A stretch of DNA of 64,000 nt from Candidatus Nanopelagicales bacterium (GCA_018402365.1 JAGYJD010000008.1:1-64000); one strand, 5' to 3'; counted from the stretch's first letter, positions 18,583-28,041 are shown. Notes: generated from the sequence alone by a model not told the origin. Numbers and translations are program-made.

Positions 18583-20934
18583 ATGGTCAATGCGCTTAGT
18601 GAGAGGGTTCGCCGTCCCGCCGACCTAAATAGGTTACTAATTGCCACTAATGCCATCTGGATTGTGGTTTTAGTTGGAGTTTTCGCAGTAAGAACCTCAT
18701 TTGGGATAGAAGCAGATCTGACCACCGCCACCCGGCAATTGCCGGTGTTAGTGATTTTTTTACTGAATGTAGTTGGTGCCAGTGCCATTCTTATTCTTCC
18801 GCTAGTTGCCGCAGTGCGCTTAATAGTTACCAGTCAAAGCCGTCTGTTTCTCGAGAGTCTTTTAGCAGCCGGCTTAGCGGTGCTAGCTGCAATCGCAGGA
18901 ACTCGACTATTAACAGAATTTGAAAATTCGCGGATTTTATTAACATTTACCGGTTCATTATTAAAGGATCAAGGCCTCTTACTCAACCCACTCTTGGCAA
19001 GCTTGGTGGCATTCATAACTGTAAGCCGGGTGGTAGAACGGCCCTATGCTGGATATTTTGCAATTTTTTCAGTAATCGCACTAATTGCTACAGAGTTAAT
19101 TGCTGGCGGAACTACCTTGATCGCTCAAGGTACCGCGCTACTCATCGGTTGGAGCGTTGGCTTACTGATCCGATACCTGCTTGGTACGCCGACTATCCGT
19201 CCTTCGCTTGCTCAAATAAATAAAGCTTTGAAAGAAGCTGGCTACGAGGTAGCAGAAATTGACAACGTCGTTGAGGTAGGTGAAGGAAGAAAATTTATTG
19301 CCCACACAAAAAATTACCAAACGCTGAGCGTATTGGTGCGAGATAGAGACCGTAATGGTGCTGGGGTTGTTTTTTCTTGGTTAAGATCTTTATTTTTTTA
19401 CTCTAGTAAAGAATTTAGAGGCATAAATATTCGACGTAAAGTCGAGCAAGCTGCCTTAATGTCTTTTGCACTTGAGAGCGCCAAGATTCTTACCCCAAAA
19501 CTACTACTAGTGCGCGAGATTGAATTCAATTCAATTTTGTCAGTTTATGAGAGAGTCCCTGGCATTGGATTATCAGAATACATAACAGCTAATGGTGACA
19601 TAAAAGACGAGACACTAAAAACAATCTTAGAAACTGTTAATTTGATGCATCAAAACGATATTGTACATCGCAGTTTATCTGCAGCTAATATTTTACTTTC
19701 AGACTCTGGTGAGATCTATTTGCTCAATTCTTATGGTGGCAACATCGCCGCTAACTTGCTAGAAAAAAGAGTTGACTTAGCAGAAATTTTAATCACGCTA
19801 ACTGTTCTTACCTCGCCACGACGAGTAATTAGCATTGCACAAAAAGTATTCGGAAATAAAAAAATTGCCAGTAGTTTGCCTGCCCTACAAACTGTCGCAA
19901 TGAGCAGAGATACCCGAAAAACCCTTAGAAATAACAAAAAAACTTTGCCAGAGTTAAGAAAAGAACTGGGTCGAGTCGAGCCCACTATGAATTATGAAGA
20001 CATTCAATTTGGCAGAATAAATTATCGAAATCTATTTTTAGCTGCTGTCAGCATTGTGGCACTTTATCTATTGATTCCACAATTTAGCCAGGTGGATTTC
20101 TCGGCGATTATCTCTCAAGCCAGTTGGACTTGGATGCTTTTGGCAGTGTTAGCCAAAGTTCTGTCTTATGGCGTTTCAGCAACTAATCTATTGGCTTTTG
20201 TTAAACAAAAGATTTCATTCGTGCGAACTACTGTCGCCCAAATATCCGCCTCATTTGCCACCTTGGTGGCCCCACCAACCTTAGGAACAGTCGCAATCAA
20301 TGTTCGTTTTTTACAGAAAGCCGGTGTTAAGGCAAGTCAAGCTGGTGCCACTGTGGGCGTAGTTCAAGTGGTTACTTTCTTAGTTCACATCGTACTTTTA
20401 CTAATCATGGCGGTAGTTGCTGGTTCACAATCTGACTTAACTTTTAGACCTAGTGAAAATTTATTGGTTATTTTAGTTTTATTAATTCTTATTATCGTGA
20501 GTTTACTTTCCGTAAGTAAAGTTAGAAATTGGTTGCTCGCAAAAATTAAGCCCTTCTTGGATCAAGTTGCCCCGGCAATTAATGTGGTAATACAAGAGCC
20601 AAAGCGTTTAATGCTGGGAATACTCAGTGCCTTAGTTCTAAACTTGGCTTATATTTTTGCCTTCTATTCCTCTATCAAGGCGTTTGGCGGCGAGATCACT
20701 TTTGCCACCGCCGCATTTGTTTATTTAGCCGGTGCAAGTATTGGTCAACTGGCTCCTGTGCCGGGAGGTATTGGTGCAGTAGAAGCAACTTTAATTGCCG
20801 CTTTAACTGCGACTGGTCTTCCTTCAGGTGTCGCACTTTCAGGAGTTTTGCTTTATCGCGTAGTTACTTTCTGGATACCGGTTATTCCGGGCTGGTTTGC
20901 TTTTGCTTATTTACAAAAGCAAAAAGCAATTTAA
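18583..20934 (+). CDS. MprF/UPF0104-type flippase fused to a degenerate kinase-like domain
   Basis: 783 residues in three parts. Residues ~20-205 hold several membrane helices. Residues ~205-460 form a cytosolic kinase-like domain. Residues ~480-780 form a second membrane bundle with the UPF0104/lysylphosphatidylglycerol-synthase signature APVPGGIGAVEA. The kinase core reads HRSLSAANILL where an active enzyme has an HxD, and the metal-binding DFG position reads NSYG, so it is probably a pseudokinase. No aminoacyl-transferase domain follows, so lipid translocation rather than aminoacylation is the likelier role. Upstream, TATATA (18555-18560) could be a -10 box. A 10-codon reading frame from the ATG at 18567 overlaps the start. 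Confidence 0.88.
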   Translation: MVNALSERVRRPADLNRLLIATNAIWIVVLVGVFAVRTSFGIEADLTTATRQLPVLVIFLLNVVGASAILILPLVAAVRLIVTSQSRLFLESLLAAGLAVLAAIAGTRLLTEFENSRILLTFTGSLLKDQGLLLNPLLASLVAFITVSRVVERPYAGYFAIFSVIALIATELIAGGTTLIAQGTALLIGWSVGLLIRYLLGTPTIRPSLAQINKALKEAGYEVAEIDNVVEVGEGRKFIAHTKNYQTLSVLVRDRDRNGAGVVFSWLRSLFFYSSKEFRGINIRRKVEQAALMSFALESAKILTPKLLLVREIEFNSILSVYERVPGIGLSEYITANGDIKDETLKTILETVNLMHQNDIVHRSLSAANILLSDSGEIYLLNSYGGNIAANLLEKRVDLAEILITLTVLTSPRRVISIAQKVFGNKKIASSLPALQTVAMSRDTRKTLRNNKKTLPELRKELGRVEPTMNYEDIQFGRINYRNLFLAAVSIVALYLLIPQFSQVDFSAIISQASWTWMLLAVLAKVLSYGVSATNLLAFVKQKISFVRTTVAQISASFATLVAPPTLGTVAINVRFLQKAGVKASQAGATVGVVQVVTFLVHIVLLLIMAVVAGSQSDLTFRPSENLLVILVLLILIIVSLLSVSKVRNWLLAKIKPFLDQVAPAINVVIQEPKRLMLGILSALVLNLAYIFAFYSSIKAFGGEITFATAAFVYLAGASIGQLAPVPGGIGAVEATLIAALTATGLPSGVALSGVLLYRVVTFWIPVIPGWFAFAYLQKQKAI

Positions 20935-20937
20935 AAT

Positions 20938-21282
20938 TTATTTACGGGCTTTGAGTTTTCTTTGTCGATTTGCTAGAAATAATGGAAAAGTAAAAGCGAT
21001 GGCAGTTATGAAGGATCCTAAAATATATAGCCACCAATATTTCATGCTGAGTCTTCTGCCTTCAATAAAAATAAAAATGCTTGCTACCGATGCCACCACC
21101 AATAAATCTGTGGTGGCCGAAAGTACTGCTGGAGTACTTGACCAATCAGCAAAAAAATTACTACCCGCCAAAATTGCTTGTAGGTTGTAGTACCAAGTCC
21201 CCACTAAGCCTGCAATTGCCAAAGCTAGATATGTGAATGAAATTTTGTCCCAATTATCCCTCATGGCAAAACCATAGCCCAC
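20938..21282 (-). CDS. DUF2834 family small membrane protein
   Basis: 114 residues with three to four hydrophobic segments (about 14-34, 57-74, 82-104) and a basic C-terminus (RQRKLKARK). The YYNLQ motif after the first helix is typical of DUF2834, a short membrane family without a known function. It is convergent with the flippase gene, with only 3 bp between the two stops. The start may be ATG 21282 or the in-frame ATG at codon 7. Confidence 0.8.
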   Translation of the reverse strand: MGYGFAMRDNWDKISFTYLALAIAGLVGTWYYNLQAILAGSNFFADWSSTPAVLSATTDLLVVASVASIFIFIEGRRLSMKYWWLYILGSFITAIAFTFPLFLANRQRKLKARK

Positions 21283-21347
21283 TTAACTAAATTTTGAATT
21301 TTTTCAATAAAAACACTCTTTCAAGCGAACAATCTCAGTGCTTATGC

Positions 21348-21364
21348 CTTGCCAGAATGGCAAG
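21348..21364. promoter_or_regulatory. Palindrome upstream of map (candidate operator)
   Basis: CTTGCCA-gaa-TGGCAAG is a perfect 7-bp inverted repeat about 40 bp before the map start and in the 119-bp divergent gap to the DUF2834 gene. It could be an operator or a short hairpin. No regulator is encoded next to it. Confidence 0.35.
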
Positions 21365-21401
21365 TTCTCGAGCTTGTGAAACATTGGTAAATTAAGGCTA
21401 T

Positions 21402-22178
21402 ATGTTTAATCGCCCCAAAATAGAGATTAAGAATCCCGAGCAAATAAGCAAAATGCACCGAGCTGGTCGGGTGGTCGGTAAAGCGTTAGCTGCTGTTGAA
21501 GCGGCTGCCCAACCTGGCGTTTCCAGCGGTGAGCTTGATGACATTGCCAAGGACGTAATCTTTTCTAATAACGCGACACCATCATTCTTGGGCTACCACG
21601 GGTTTCCGGCACATATTTGTGTTTCTATTAATCACGAAGTTGTTCACGGAATTCCAGCTCGTGATCGAATACTGCAACAAGGTGATTTAGTGAGTGTTGA
21701 CTGTGGGGCAATTGTCGAAGGTTGGCACGGTGATGCGGCAATTACTATTGAGATTGGAACAGTAAAACCTGAATTAAAGAAACTCAGTGCTCTTACCCAC
21801 CAAGCTCTGATGGCAGGAATTGCCGCGGCTCAAGTTGGAAATCGGATTTCTGACATTGGCCAGGCAATTGAAAATGTTGCTAGATCTCAAACTGAATTAG
21901 ATATTGGAATCGTGCAAGAGTATGTCGGTCATGGCATCGGCTCGCAAATGCATATGGCGCCGAGTGTTCCCAATTACGGACCACCCGGCAATGGCGTAAA
22001 GCTGGTTGAAGGAATGGCAATCGCTATTGAACCAATGTTTATCTTGGGCTCACCTAAAGTTCACATACTTGAAGATGAGTGGACGGTAGTTTCATCAGAA
22101 GGCGCAATAGCCAGTCACTGGGAAAACACCATCGTGATAACCAAGTCCGGGCCAGAGATTACCACTGTAAGAGAGTAA
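21402..22178 (+). CDS. map: Methionine aminopeptidase, type I
   Basis: 258 residues. It removes the initiator methionine from new proteins in the cytosol. The five metal ligands are all present: Asp100, Asp111, His177, Glu210 and Glu241; His82 in the HEVVHGIP motif is the substrate-contact His. The length is that of a type I enzyme without the N-terminal zinc finger. In many bacteria map follows adk in the spc region. Here it lies on the opposite strand, separated by the AI-2E permease gene, and infA does not follow. Confidence 0.97.
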   Translation: MFNRPKIEIKNPEQISKMHRAGRVVGKALAAVEAAAQPGVSSGELDDIAKDVIFSNNATPSFLGYHGFPAHICVSINHEVVHGIPARDRILQQGDLVSVDCGAIVEGWHGDAAITIEIGTVKPELKKLSALTHQALMAGIAAAQVGNRISDIGQAIENVARSQTELDIGIVQEYVGHGIGSQMHMAPSVPNYGPPGNGVKLVEGMAIAIEPMFILGSPKVHILEDEWTVVSSEGAIASHWENTIVITKSGPEITTVRE

Positions 22179-22188
22179 ACTTTAAAAA

Positions 22189-23277
22189 ATGTCAAAACTT
22201 ATAAAAAATATTCGCACTCGCACCCCTCAAGGTGCGCTCCCAGCTGGCTTAATAATCGCTACCGACTGGTCTTGGCGGATAATCGTAATAGCGACAGCAG
22301 TTGCGCTTTCGATTTTGATTATTGCTCAATTGAGTTTTATCGTGATCCCTTTATTGATTGCTTTGCTTTTAGCCGCAATTATTTCACCCTTATTTAATTG
22401 GCTAGTAAGGCGTCGAGTTCCTAAATGGCTTGCCACCATTGTCTCTGTGGTTTCTTTGATTGGCATAGTGGTTGGAATAATCTGGATAGTTGTTTCAGCG
22501 GTAAGGCGCAGTTGGCCTTCTTTGCAAGCGCAAAGCCTTGAAGCCTATGAAGAGTTTGAACAATTTCTTTTAAATTCGCCCCTACAAGTTTCTCAAGCGC
22601 AACTTCAAGGTGTATTTTCAGAATTTACCAGCAGTTTTGATACTTCTTTATTGCTTAGCGGAGCTCTTTCTATCGGAAGCTCGCTCGGTACTTTACTAAT
22701 TGGGTTAACCTTGGCAGTTTTTACTTTAATCTTTTTTATCCATGATGGTGATCAAATATGGAGATTTTTAACTCGCTTGTTTCCCCGAAACGCGCAAGTT
22801 GCTGTGGATGGCGCAGGTAGAGCGGGTTGGGTTACCTTTACCACGTTTGTAAAGGCTCAAGTATTAGTCGCACTTATTGACGCGATCGGTATTGGGCTGG
22901 GGGCTTGGATTTTGGGCTTACCGCTAGCGCTACCAATCGCTTTGATTGTTTTCTTAGGTAGTTTCGTTCCGATTGTTGGGGCTTTTGTTACCGGCGCCAT
23001 TGCGGTATTTATCGCTTTGGTTTATCAAGGATTTACTACTGCGATAATTATGTTGATCGTGGTAATCGTAGTACAGCAACTTGAAGGACAGATCTTGCAA
23101 CCGTTTATCATCGGCAAATCTGTAAGGATTCATCCGCTGGCAGTTGTGCTTGCTGTTACTGCTGGTGGTTTTCTCGCAGGAATACCAGGTGCTTTATTTG
23201 CAGTCCCCTTATTAGCCTTAGTAAATGTTTTCATCAGATACATCGCTAGCGGCGTCTGGAAAACTCAGCCCGACTAA
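22189..23277 (+). CDS. AI-2E family (UPF0118) membrane transporter
   Basis: 362 residues with about seven to eight membrane helices (two N-terminal ones near 30-70, one near 75-105, and a C-terminal block from ~160 to 350). Conserved features are the PLFNWLVRR motif after the second helix and FVPIVGAF, PLAVVLAV and PGALFAVPLLA near the C-terminus. Members export autoinducer-2 or, in other cases, act as ion/proton antiporters; the substrate cannot be told. It starts 10 bp after map and is probably co-transcribed with it. Confidence 0.92.
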   Translation: MSKLIKNIRTRTPQGALPAGLIIATDWSWRIIVIATAVALSILIIAQLSFIVIPLLIALLLAAIISPLFNWLVRRRVPKWLATIVSVVSLIGIVVGIIWIVVSAVRRSWPSLQAQSLEAYEEFEQFLLNSPLQVSQAQLQGVFSEFTSSFDTSLLLSGALSIGSSLGTLLIGLTLAVFTLIFFIHDGDQIWRFLTRLFPRNAQVAVDGAGRAGWVTFTTFVKAQVLVALIDAIGIGLGAWILGLPLALPIALIVFLGSFVPIVGAFVTGAIAVFIALVYQGFTTAIIMLIVVIVVQQLEGQILQPFIIGKSVRIHPLAVVLAVTAGGFLAGIPGALFAVPLLALVNVFIRYIASGVWKTQPD

Positions 23278-23281
23278 GGGC

Positions 23282-23300
23282 AAAGAAATTTTATTTCTTT
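23282..23300. terminator. Short hairpin between convergent genes
   Basis: AAAGAAAT (23282-23289) and ATTTCTTT (23293-23300) form an 8-bp A/T stem with a TTT loop, lying between the stops of the AI-2E permease (plus) and the mycoredoxin (minus). T-rich sequence follows on the plus strand. It is weak in GC but rightly placed for a bidirectional terminator. Confidence 0.45.
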
Positions 23301-23302
23301 TA

Positions 23303-23560
23303 TTACTTACTCATTAATTCATCAAGCTTTGAAATAACCCGCTGTGCTGAGGGGTTACTCATCGCGGTACCGTCTGAAAAAACTAGCGTAGGGACAGTCT
23401 GATTGCCTTGATTGGCTTTTTCAACAATTGCTACTGATTGCGGACTCTCTTCAATATTGATTTCTAAAAAATCTACTTCGGCAGCTGCCAATTGCTTTTT
23501 TAATCGCTGACAGTATCCACACCAAGGGGTGGTGTACATAGTTACGTGTTCCTTGGACAT
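23303..23560 (-). CDS. mrx1: Mycoredoxin (Mrx1-like glutaredoxin)
   Basis: 85 residues, thioredoxin fold with the CGYC active site (Cys14, Cys17) preceded by TTPW and the cis-Pro TVPT at 55-58. The pattern resembles mycobacterial mycoredoxin-1 (TTSWCGYC, then VPT and NPS), which reduces mycothiol mixed disulfides. It implies a mycothiol-using cell. In M. tuberculosis this gene sits between uvrD2 and nudC. Here it is the last gene after adk (21-bp gap), at the end of the spc run, which would give it ribosomal-operon-level expression. Confidence 0.85.
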   Translation of the reverse strand: MSKEHVTMYTTPWCGYCQRLKKQLAAAEVDFLEINIEESPQSVAIVEKANQGNQTVPTLVFSDGTAMSNPSAQRVISKLDELMSK

Positions 23561-23581
23561 TATTTGATCCTCTTTTCAGAC

Positions 23582-24148
23582 TTACTTATTTTCAATTGCC
23601 GTAATTATTCGGTGCGAAACTTCTTCAATTTCACCCAGGCCATCAACTTGGATAACTAGATTTTTGTTTTTATAGGTTTCGATTATAGGTGCAGTTTCCG
23701 CTAGGTAAACTTCTAAACGTTTTGTAATAACTTCTTCGGTATCATCAGCTCGATTTTGCTCTTTAGCGCGACTTAACAATCTCGCGATTAAGGTATTGAT
23801 GTCTGCTACTAATTCAATGACTCGATCTAAATGTTGATTTTTCTGCGATAGCGCTTGCTCTAAAAAGTTAACTTGGTCTAACGTTCTTGGGTAGCCATCA
23901 AGTAAAAAACCTTTTGCCGCATCATCCCAAGTTAAGCGATCTGCCACAATTCGGTTGGTTACCTCATCCGGAACGTACTCGCCTTTATCCATGTAACTCT
24001 TGGCTTCAAGTCCAATCGCGGTTTCTTTTTTAAGATTCTCTCTAAAGATATCCCCTGTAGAAATATGAGGGATTGCAAATTTTTCTGCGATAAATTTGGC
24101 TTGTGTACCCTTACCCGCGCCGGGTGGGCCCATAATTAAAAGTTTCAT
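23582..24148 (-). CDS. adk: Adenylate kinase, short form
   Basis: 188 residues. It interconverts ATP + AMP and 2 ADP. The P-loop is GPPGAGKGTQ (7-16), the AMP-binding region holds HISTGDIFR, and LLDGYPRT is present. The LID is the short form without zinc cysteines, as usual in actinobacteria. It begins 7 bp after the secY stop and is therefore in the spc operon. Confidence 0.97.
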   Translation of the reverse strand: MKLLIMGPPGAGKGTQAKFIAEKFAIPHISTGDIFRENLKKETAIGLEAKSYMDKGEYVPDEVTNRIVADRLTWDDAAKGFLLDGYPRTLDQVNFLEQALSQKNQHLDRVIELVADINTLIARLLSRAKEQNRADDTEEVITKRLEVYLAETAPIIETYKNKNLVIQVDGLGEIEEVSHRIITAIENK

Positions 24149-24155
24149 TTTTAAC

Positions 24156-25475
24156 TTACTGATTAGGGTTGGTCTTTAAGAATCCTTCATAACTGCGCTG
24201 TTGTAGTTGGCTTTCGATTTGCTTAACTGTGTCTAGGCCTACGCCCACCATAATTAACAAACTGGTACCACCAAACAAGAAGCGATCACCAACACCTAAA
24301 AAGGCGAAGGCTATAAATGGTAAGACCGCTACCACTGTTAAGTAACTGGAGCCAGCGGCCATCAGTCTGCTTAGCACGTAGCGCAAGTATTCAACCGTGG
24401 GTCGTCCAGCTCGAATGCCTGGAATGAACCCACCATATTTCTTCATATTCTCTGCGACCTCTTCTGGGTTGAAGGTGATCGAGGCGTAGAAATAAGCAAA
24501 GAAAATAATGAAAACTGCATAAGTAATGATGTAAACCGGTTCAGTTCCATTGGCAAAATTTGCGCTAATCCATTGCGCAATGGCATTTTGACTTTGACTT
24601 AGCTGAACTAAAAGTGAAGGTAAATACAAAATTGAAGAGGCAAAAATTACCGGGATAATTCCGGCCATGTTTACTTTGAGTGGAATATAAGTGGAAGAGC
24701 CACCAAACATTTGACGTCCCACCATGCGTTTGGCGTACTGCACCGGAATCCGGCGTTGAGCTTGCTCAACGTAAACCACACCCATGATGATCAGAATGCC
24801 TATCGCTACCACCAATAGGAAGGTGAATAAACCGTTAATAGTCAAAATCGCAGCAAACTGAGTTGGAATTGAAGAAATAATTGAAGCGAAAATAAGCAGT
24901 GACATACCGTTGCCCACACCGCGCTCAGTAATTAATTCACCCATCCACATAATTAAGGCGGTTCCTGCAGTCATAGTAATAACCATGGTCAAAATTACGG
25001 TGATGGATTGATTTGGAATAAGTTGATTAGGGCAACCTCTTAAAAGTTGTCCAGGGGTTCTAGCTAACGCAATGATGCTAGTAGCTTGCAATAAACCCAA
25101 ACCAATTGTGGTGTAGCGGGTGTATTGCGTAATTTTTGCTTGCCCTGATTGTCCTTCTTTTTTTAACATTTCAAGTCTCGGAATTACCACCGTCAAAAGT
25201 TGCATGATGATGCTGGCAGTGATGTAAGGCATGATGCCGAGTGCAAAAACACTAAGTTGTAAAAGCGCTCCGCCTGAAAAGAGGTTAATAACTCCATAAA
25301 TAGAGTCACCTTCTACCAAGGCTACGCACTCTTGAATTGCGGTGTAGTCAACTCCAGGTGTAGGAATTTGGGTACCCAAACGATAAAGCGCCAAGATACC
25401 CAAAGTGAAAAGTAATTTGCGTCTTAAATCTGGCGTACGAAAGCCGTCAGTTAACCACGCAAAATTAAGTTTCAT
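24156..25475 (-). CDS. secY: Protein translocase subunit SecY
   Basis: 439 residues with ten predicted membrane helices; it forms the protein-conducting channel of the Sec translocon with SecE (encoded at 59684). Family motifs LALYRLGTQIPTPG near the start, the GIMPYI motif in the plug/TM2 region and GGFIPGIRAGRPT near TM9 are visible. It lies 5 bp after rplO and 7 bp before adk. Confidence 0.98.
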   Translation of the reverse strand: MKLNFAWLTDGFRTPDLRRKLLFTLGILALYRLGTQIPTPGVDYTAIQECVALVEGDSIYGVINLFSGGALLQLSVFALGIMPYITASIIMQLLTVVIPRLEMLKKEGQSGQAKITQYTRYTTIGLGLLQATSIIALARTPGQLLRGCPNQLIPNQSITVILTMVITMTAGTALIMWMGELITERGVGNGMSLLIFASIISSIPTQFAAILTINGLFTFLLVVAIGILIIMGVVYVEQAQRRIPVQYAKRMVGRQMFGGSSTYIPLKVNMAGIIPVIFASSILYLPSLLVQLSQSQNAIAQWISANFANGTEPVYIITYAVFIIFFAYFYASITFNPEEVAENMKKYGGFIPGIRAGRPTVEYLRYVLSRLMAAGSSYLTVVAVLPFIAFAFLGVGDRFLFGGTSLLIMVGVGLDTVKQIESQLQQRSYEGFLKTNPNQ

Positions 25476-25480
25476 GCTCC

Positions 25481-25921
25481 TTAAAAGACCTTAATTGATC
25501 CGCCAGCAGCTGTAATTTTGCTAGTTGCTGACTGTGAGAATTTGTGAGCAGTAACCTCTACCTTGACATTAATGTCACCAAATCCCAAAACCTTAACCGG
25601 TTGACCTTTTCGAACCAATCCAGCTTTAATCAAATCTTGAATTGCAATTGCGCCTCCGCTAGGAAAAACTCTTTGCAAGTCAGAAACGTTGACAACTTGA
25701 AATTCGATCTTATTTGGATTTTTGAAACCCTTTAGTTTTGGTAAACGCATGTGCAAAGGCATCTGTCCACCCTCAAAAGCGGCTGGGATGTTGCGACGAG
25801 CACCAGAACCTTTGGTTCCGCGACCAGAAGTTTTACCCTTACTTGCTTCACCGCGACCCTTACGAGTTTTAGCAGTTTTACTTCCAGGGGCGGGTCGTAA
25901 ATGATGTGCTTTTACCGGCAT
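25481..25921 (-). CDS. rplO: 50S ribosomal protein L15
   Basis: 146 residues. The Gly/Arg-rich N-terminus ([11 protein letters not shown]-like, with [10 protein letters not shown]) and the central [18 protein letters not shown] motif are characteristic of L15. Its stop is followed by secY after 5 bp and its start abuts the rpmD stop (no gap), consistent with tight coupling inside the spc operon. Confidence 0.98.
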   Translation of the reverse strand: MPVKAHHLRPAPGSKTAKTRKGRGEASKGKTSGRGTKGSGARRNIPAAFEGGQMPLHMRLPKLKGFKNPNKIEFQVVNVSDLQRVFPSGGAIAIQDLIKAGLVRKGQPVKVLGFGDINVKVEVTAHKFSQSATSKITAAGGSIKVF

Positions 25922-26104
25922 TTACTTAACCTCCTCAATCTTTACCAAATGTGAAACTCGGCTTACCATTCCACGAAATACTGGAGTATCTGGCTTGACT
26001 ACGCTGTCACCGATTTTTCTCAAACCGAGCGAGCGCAAGTTTTGTCTTTGTCGCTCAGATCCACCGATATCGGATTTCACTTGAGTTACTTTTAATTCAG
26101 CCAT
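25922..26104 (-). CDS. rpmD: 50S ribosomal protein L30
   Basis: 60 residues, the normal size for bacterial L30. It has the LKVTQVKS strand and the RSLGLRKIGDSVVKPDTP core. It lies between rpsE (2-bp gap) and rplO (no gap). Confidence 0.97.
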   Translation of the reverse strand: MAELKVTQVKSDIGGSERQRQNLRSLGLRKIGDSVVKPDTPVFRGMVSRVSHLVKIEEVK

Positions 26105-26106
26105 AG

Positions 26107-26715
26107 TTAGGCACCTGCCTGAATCTTTGCCGCAGCTTGTGCTTTAAGCATGGCTTTTGGCGCAACATCTTCCAGTGATAAGCCACGTCTTGCTGCTACT
26201 TCTTCTGGGCGCTCGAGTTTCTTCAACGCGGCAACAGTTGCGTGCACAATGTTGAGTGAGTTTTGTGAGCCAAGACTCTTAGTTAAAACATCATGGATTC
26301 CGGCAGCTTCAAGCACTGCACGAACCGCACCACCCGCGATAACACCGGTACCAGCAGAAGCGGGACGCAGCATTACAACGCCAGCAGCATCTTCACCGGT
26401 TACTGGGTGCGGAATAGTTCCACCAATTCTGGGAACGCTAAAGAATTTTTTCTTTGCTTCTTCTACCGCTTTGCTAATTGCTTGCGGCACTTCTTTGGCT
26501 TTTCCGTATCCAACCCCGACCTGACCATTGCCGTCACCGACTACTACTAAAGCTGTGAATGAGAAGCGACGTCCACCCTTTACCACTTTGGCAACTCGGT
26601 TGACCTTTACCACTCTTTCAATAAAGTTCGACTTTTCTCTTTGATCTTTGGCTTCACGTCCATCTCGTCGATCACGACGTGATGAGCGTTCTTCTGTTTC
26701 TGTTTTTTGAGCCAT
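26107..26715 (-). CDS. rpsE: 30S ribosomal protein S5
   Basis: 202 residues. The S5 double-stranded RNA-binding fold ([20 protein letters not shown]) and the [11 protein letters not shown] motif are present. A charged, low-complexity N-terminal extension of ~28 residues (Glu/Arg/Asp-rich) precedes it, as in other actinobacteria. The Gly-rich GRRFSF region tied to spectinomycin sensitivity looks normal. The start overlaps the rplR stop by 1 bp. Confidence 0.98.
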   Translation of the reverse strand: MAQKTETEERSSRRDRRDGREAKDQREKSNFIERVVKVNRVAKVVKGGRRFSFTALVVVGDGNGQVGVGYGKAKEVPQAISKAVEEAKKKFFSVPRIGGTIPHPVTGEDAAGVVMLRPASAGTGVIAGGAVRAVLEAAGIHDVLTKSLGSQNSLNIVHATVAALKKLERPEEVAARRGLSLEDVAPKAMLKAQAAAKIQAGA

Positions 26716-27092
26716 TAGAAGTTCAACCCTCCCGTCCGAGCACCATCGGCTAATGCTGCAACACGTCCGTGGTACTTACGTCCGGCGCGATCGAAAACTA
26801 CGTCATTAATGCCCTTAGCTTTTGCTCTCTCTGCTAAGCGCTCTCCGGTAGCTTTCGCTTGAGCGGTTTTGTCACCTTGAGCTGATTCTTTTTCTAAAGT
26901 GGAGGCATAGGCCAAGGTAACTCCTGAATTATCATCAATTAGTTGAGCAGTTAAATTACGCAAACTACGTGACACTACCAAGCGAGGACGCTCAGCAGAT
27001 CCGAAGATGTTCTTTCTAACTCTGATGTGACGGCGGCGGCGTAAAGCTTCTTTCTTGCTTAGATGCTTGGCCGGCTTAGTGAAATTACCCAC
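26715..27092 (-). CDS. rplR: 50S ribosomal protein L18
   Basis: 125 residues; binds 5S rRNA. The [14 protein letters not shown]-terminal arm, RPRLVVSRS and the C-terminal [20 protein letters not shown] motif are all present. It sits between rplF (2-bp gap) and rpsE. Confidence 0.98.
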   Translation of the reverse strand: MGNFTKPAKHLSKKEALRRRRHIRVRKNIFGSAERPRLVVSRSLRNLTAQLIDDNSGVTLAYASTLEKESAQGDKTAQAKATGERLAERAKAKGINDVVFDRAGRKYHGRVAALADGARTGGLNF

Positions 27093-27094
27093 GA

Positions 27095-27634
27095 TTACTT
27101 ACCAGCCTTTCCAGCTTTACGAATGACTCTTTCGCCTTCAATACGTACACCTTTACCTTTGTAAGGATCCTGCTTGCGGATCTTGATCACATTTGCGGTG
27201 ACCTCTCCGACCAATTGCTTGTCGATTCCTTCAACATGAAATTTAGTTGGGCTCTCAACTCTAAAAGTTATGCCACTAGGTGCTTTGTAAAGCACCGGAT
27301 GACTAAAACCAAGTGAGAATTCCAAGTCGTTTCCTTTTAAGGCTACGCGATAACCGGTACCTGTGATCGTGAGGGTTTTTGAAAAACCTTCACTCACTCC
27401 CACCACCATGTTGTTAACCAAAGAACGAGAAAGACCATGCAACGCTTTGCTATCGCGCTCTTCATCAGGGCGCTTTAACTCAACGGTGCCGTCGTCATTT
27501 TTGGCAATCGAAATCTTTTCGGGTAAGGCAAGTGAAAGCTGACCTTTGGGTCCTTTCACATTCACCTGTGATCCTGCAATATTGAGCTCTACTCCACTAG
27601 GCAGAGAAATTAGTTTTTTTCCAACGCGTGACAT
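27095..27634 (-). CDS. rplF: 50S ribosomal protein L6
   Basis: 179 residues with the two L6 repeats; the N-terminal [16 protein letters not shown] and the C-terminal [14 protein letters not shown] signature are clear. It lies between rpsH (8-bp gap) and rplR in the standard spc order. Confidence 0.98.
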   Translation of the reverse strand: MSRVGKKLISLPSGVELNIAGSQVNVKGPKGQLSLALPEKISIAKNDDGTVELKRPDEERDSKALHGLSRSLVNNMVVGVSEGFSKTLTITGTGYRVALKGNDLEFSLGFSHPVLYKAPSGITFRVESPTKFHVEGIDKQLVGEVTANVIKIRKQDPYKGKGVRIEGERVIRKAGKAGK

Positions 27635-27642
27635 ATCGACCC

Positions 27643-28041
27643 CTACCAGACGTAGGCGAGGACTTCTCCGCCTACACCTTTCTTGTGAGCTTGTCTGTCT
27701 GTCAATAAACCTGAGGAGGTAGAAATGATCGCGATACCCAAACCACCCAACACTCTGGGTAAGCCCTCGCTCTTCGCGTAAACACGTAAACCTGGCTTAG
27801 AAACTCGTCTTAAGCCGGCAATTGCTCGCTCGCGGTTTGGTCCGTATTTCAAATCTAAAATTAAACTTTGGCCTACTTTTGCTGGCTCGGCTTTCCAGCC
27901 AGCGATATAGCCCTCACTTTTTAGAATATCTGCAATGTTGGCCTTAATTTTTGAAAAAGGCATCATTACTGTGTCGTGATGCGCGGTATTGGCATTTCTA
28001 AGTCTTGCCAACATGTCCGCTATCGGATCTGTCATTGTCAT
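27643..28041 (-). CDS. rpsH: 30S ribosomal protein S8
   Basis: 132 residues. The [15 protein letters not shown] start and [12 protein letters not shown] signature near the C-terminus identify S8. S8 binds 16S rRNA and is the classical translational repressor of spc operons. I could not identify its mRNA target site here. Confidence 0.98.
   Translation of the reverse strand: MTMTDPIADMLARLRNANTAHHDTVMMPFSKIKANIADILKSEGYIAGWKAEPAKVGQSLILDLKYGPNRERAIAGLRRVSKPGLRVYAKSEGLPRVLGGLGIAIISTSSGLLTDRQAHKKGVGGEVLAYVW

Noticed and set aside
18516-18788. 90-residue ORF on the minus strand over the flippase start
   Set aside because: It is antisense to the N-terminal part of the flippase gene, has no recognisable domain, and no operon position supports it.
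20897-21190. 97-residue plus-strand ORF after the flippase gene
   Set aside because: It is antisense to the DUF2834 gene and low in complexity; the DUF2834 protein has clear membrane helices.
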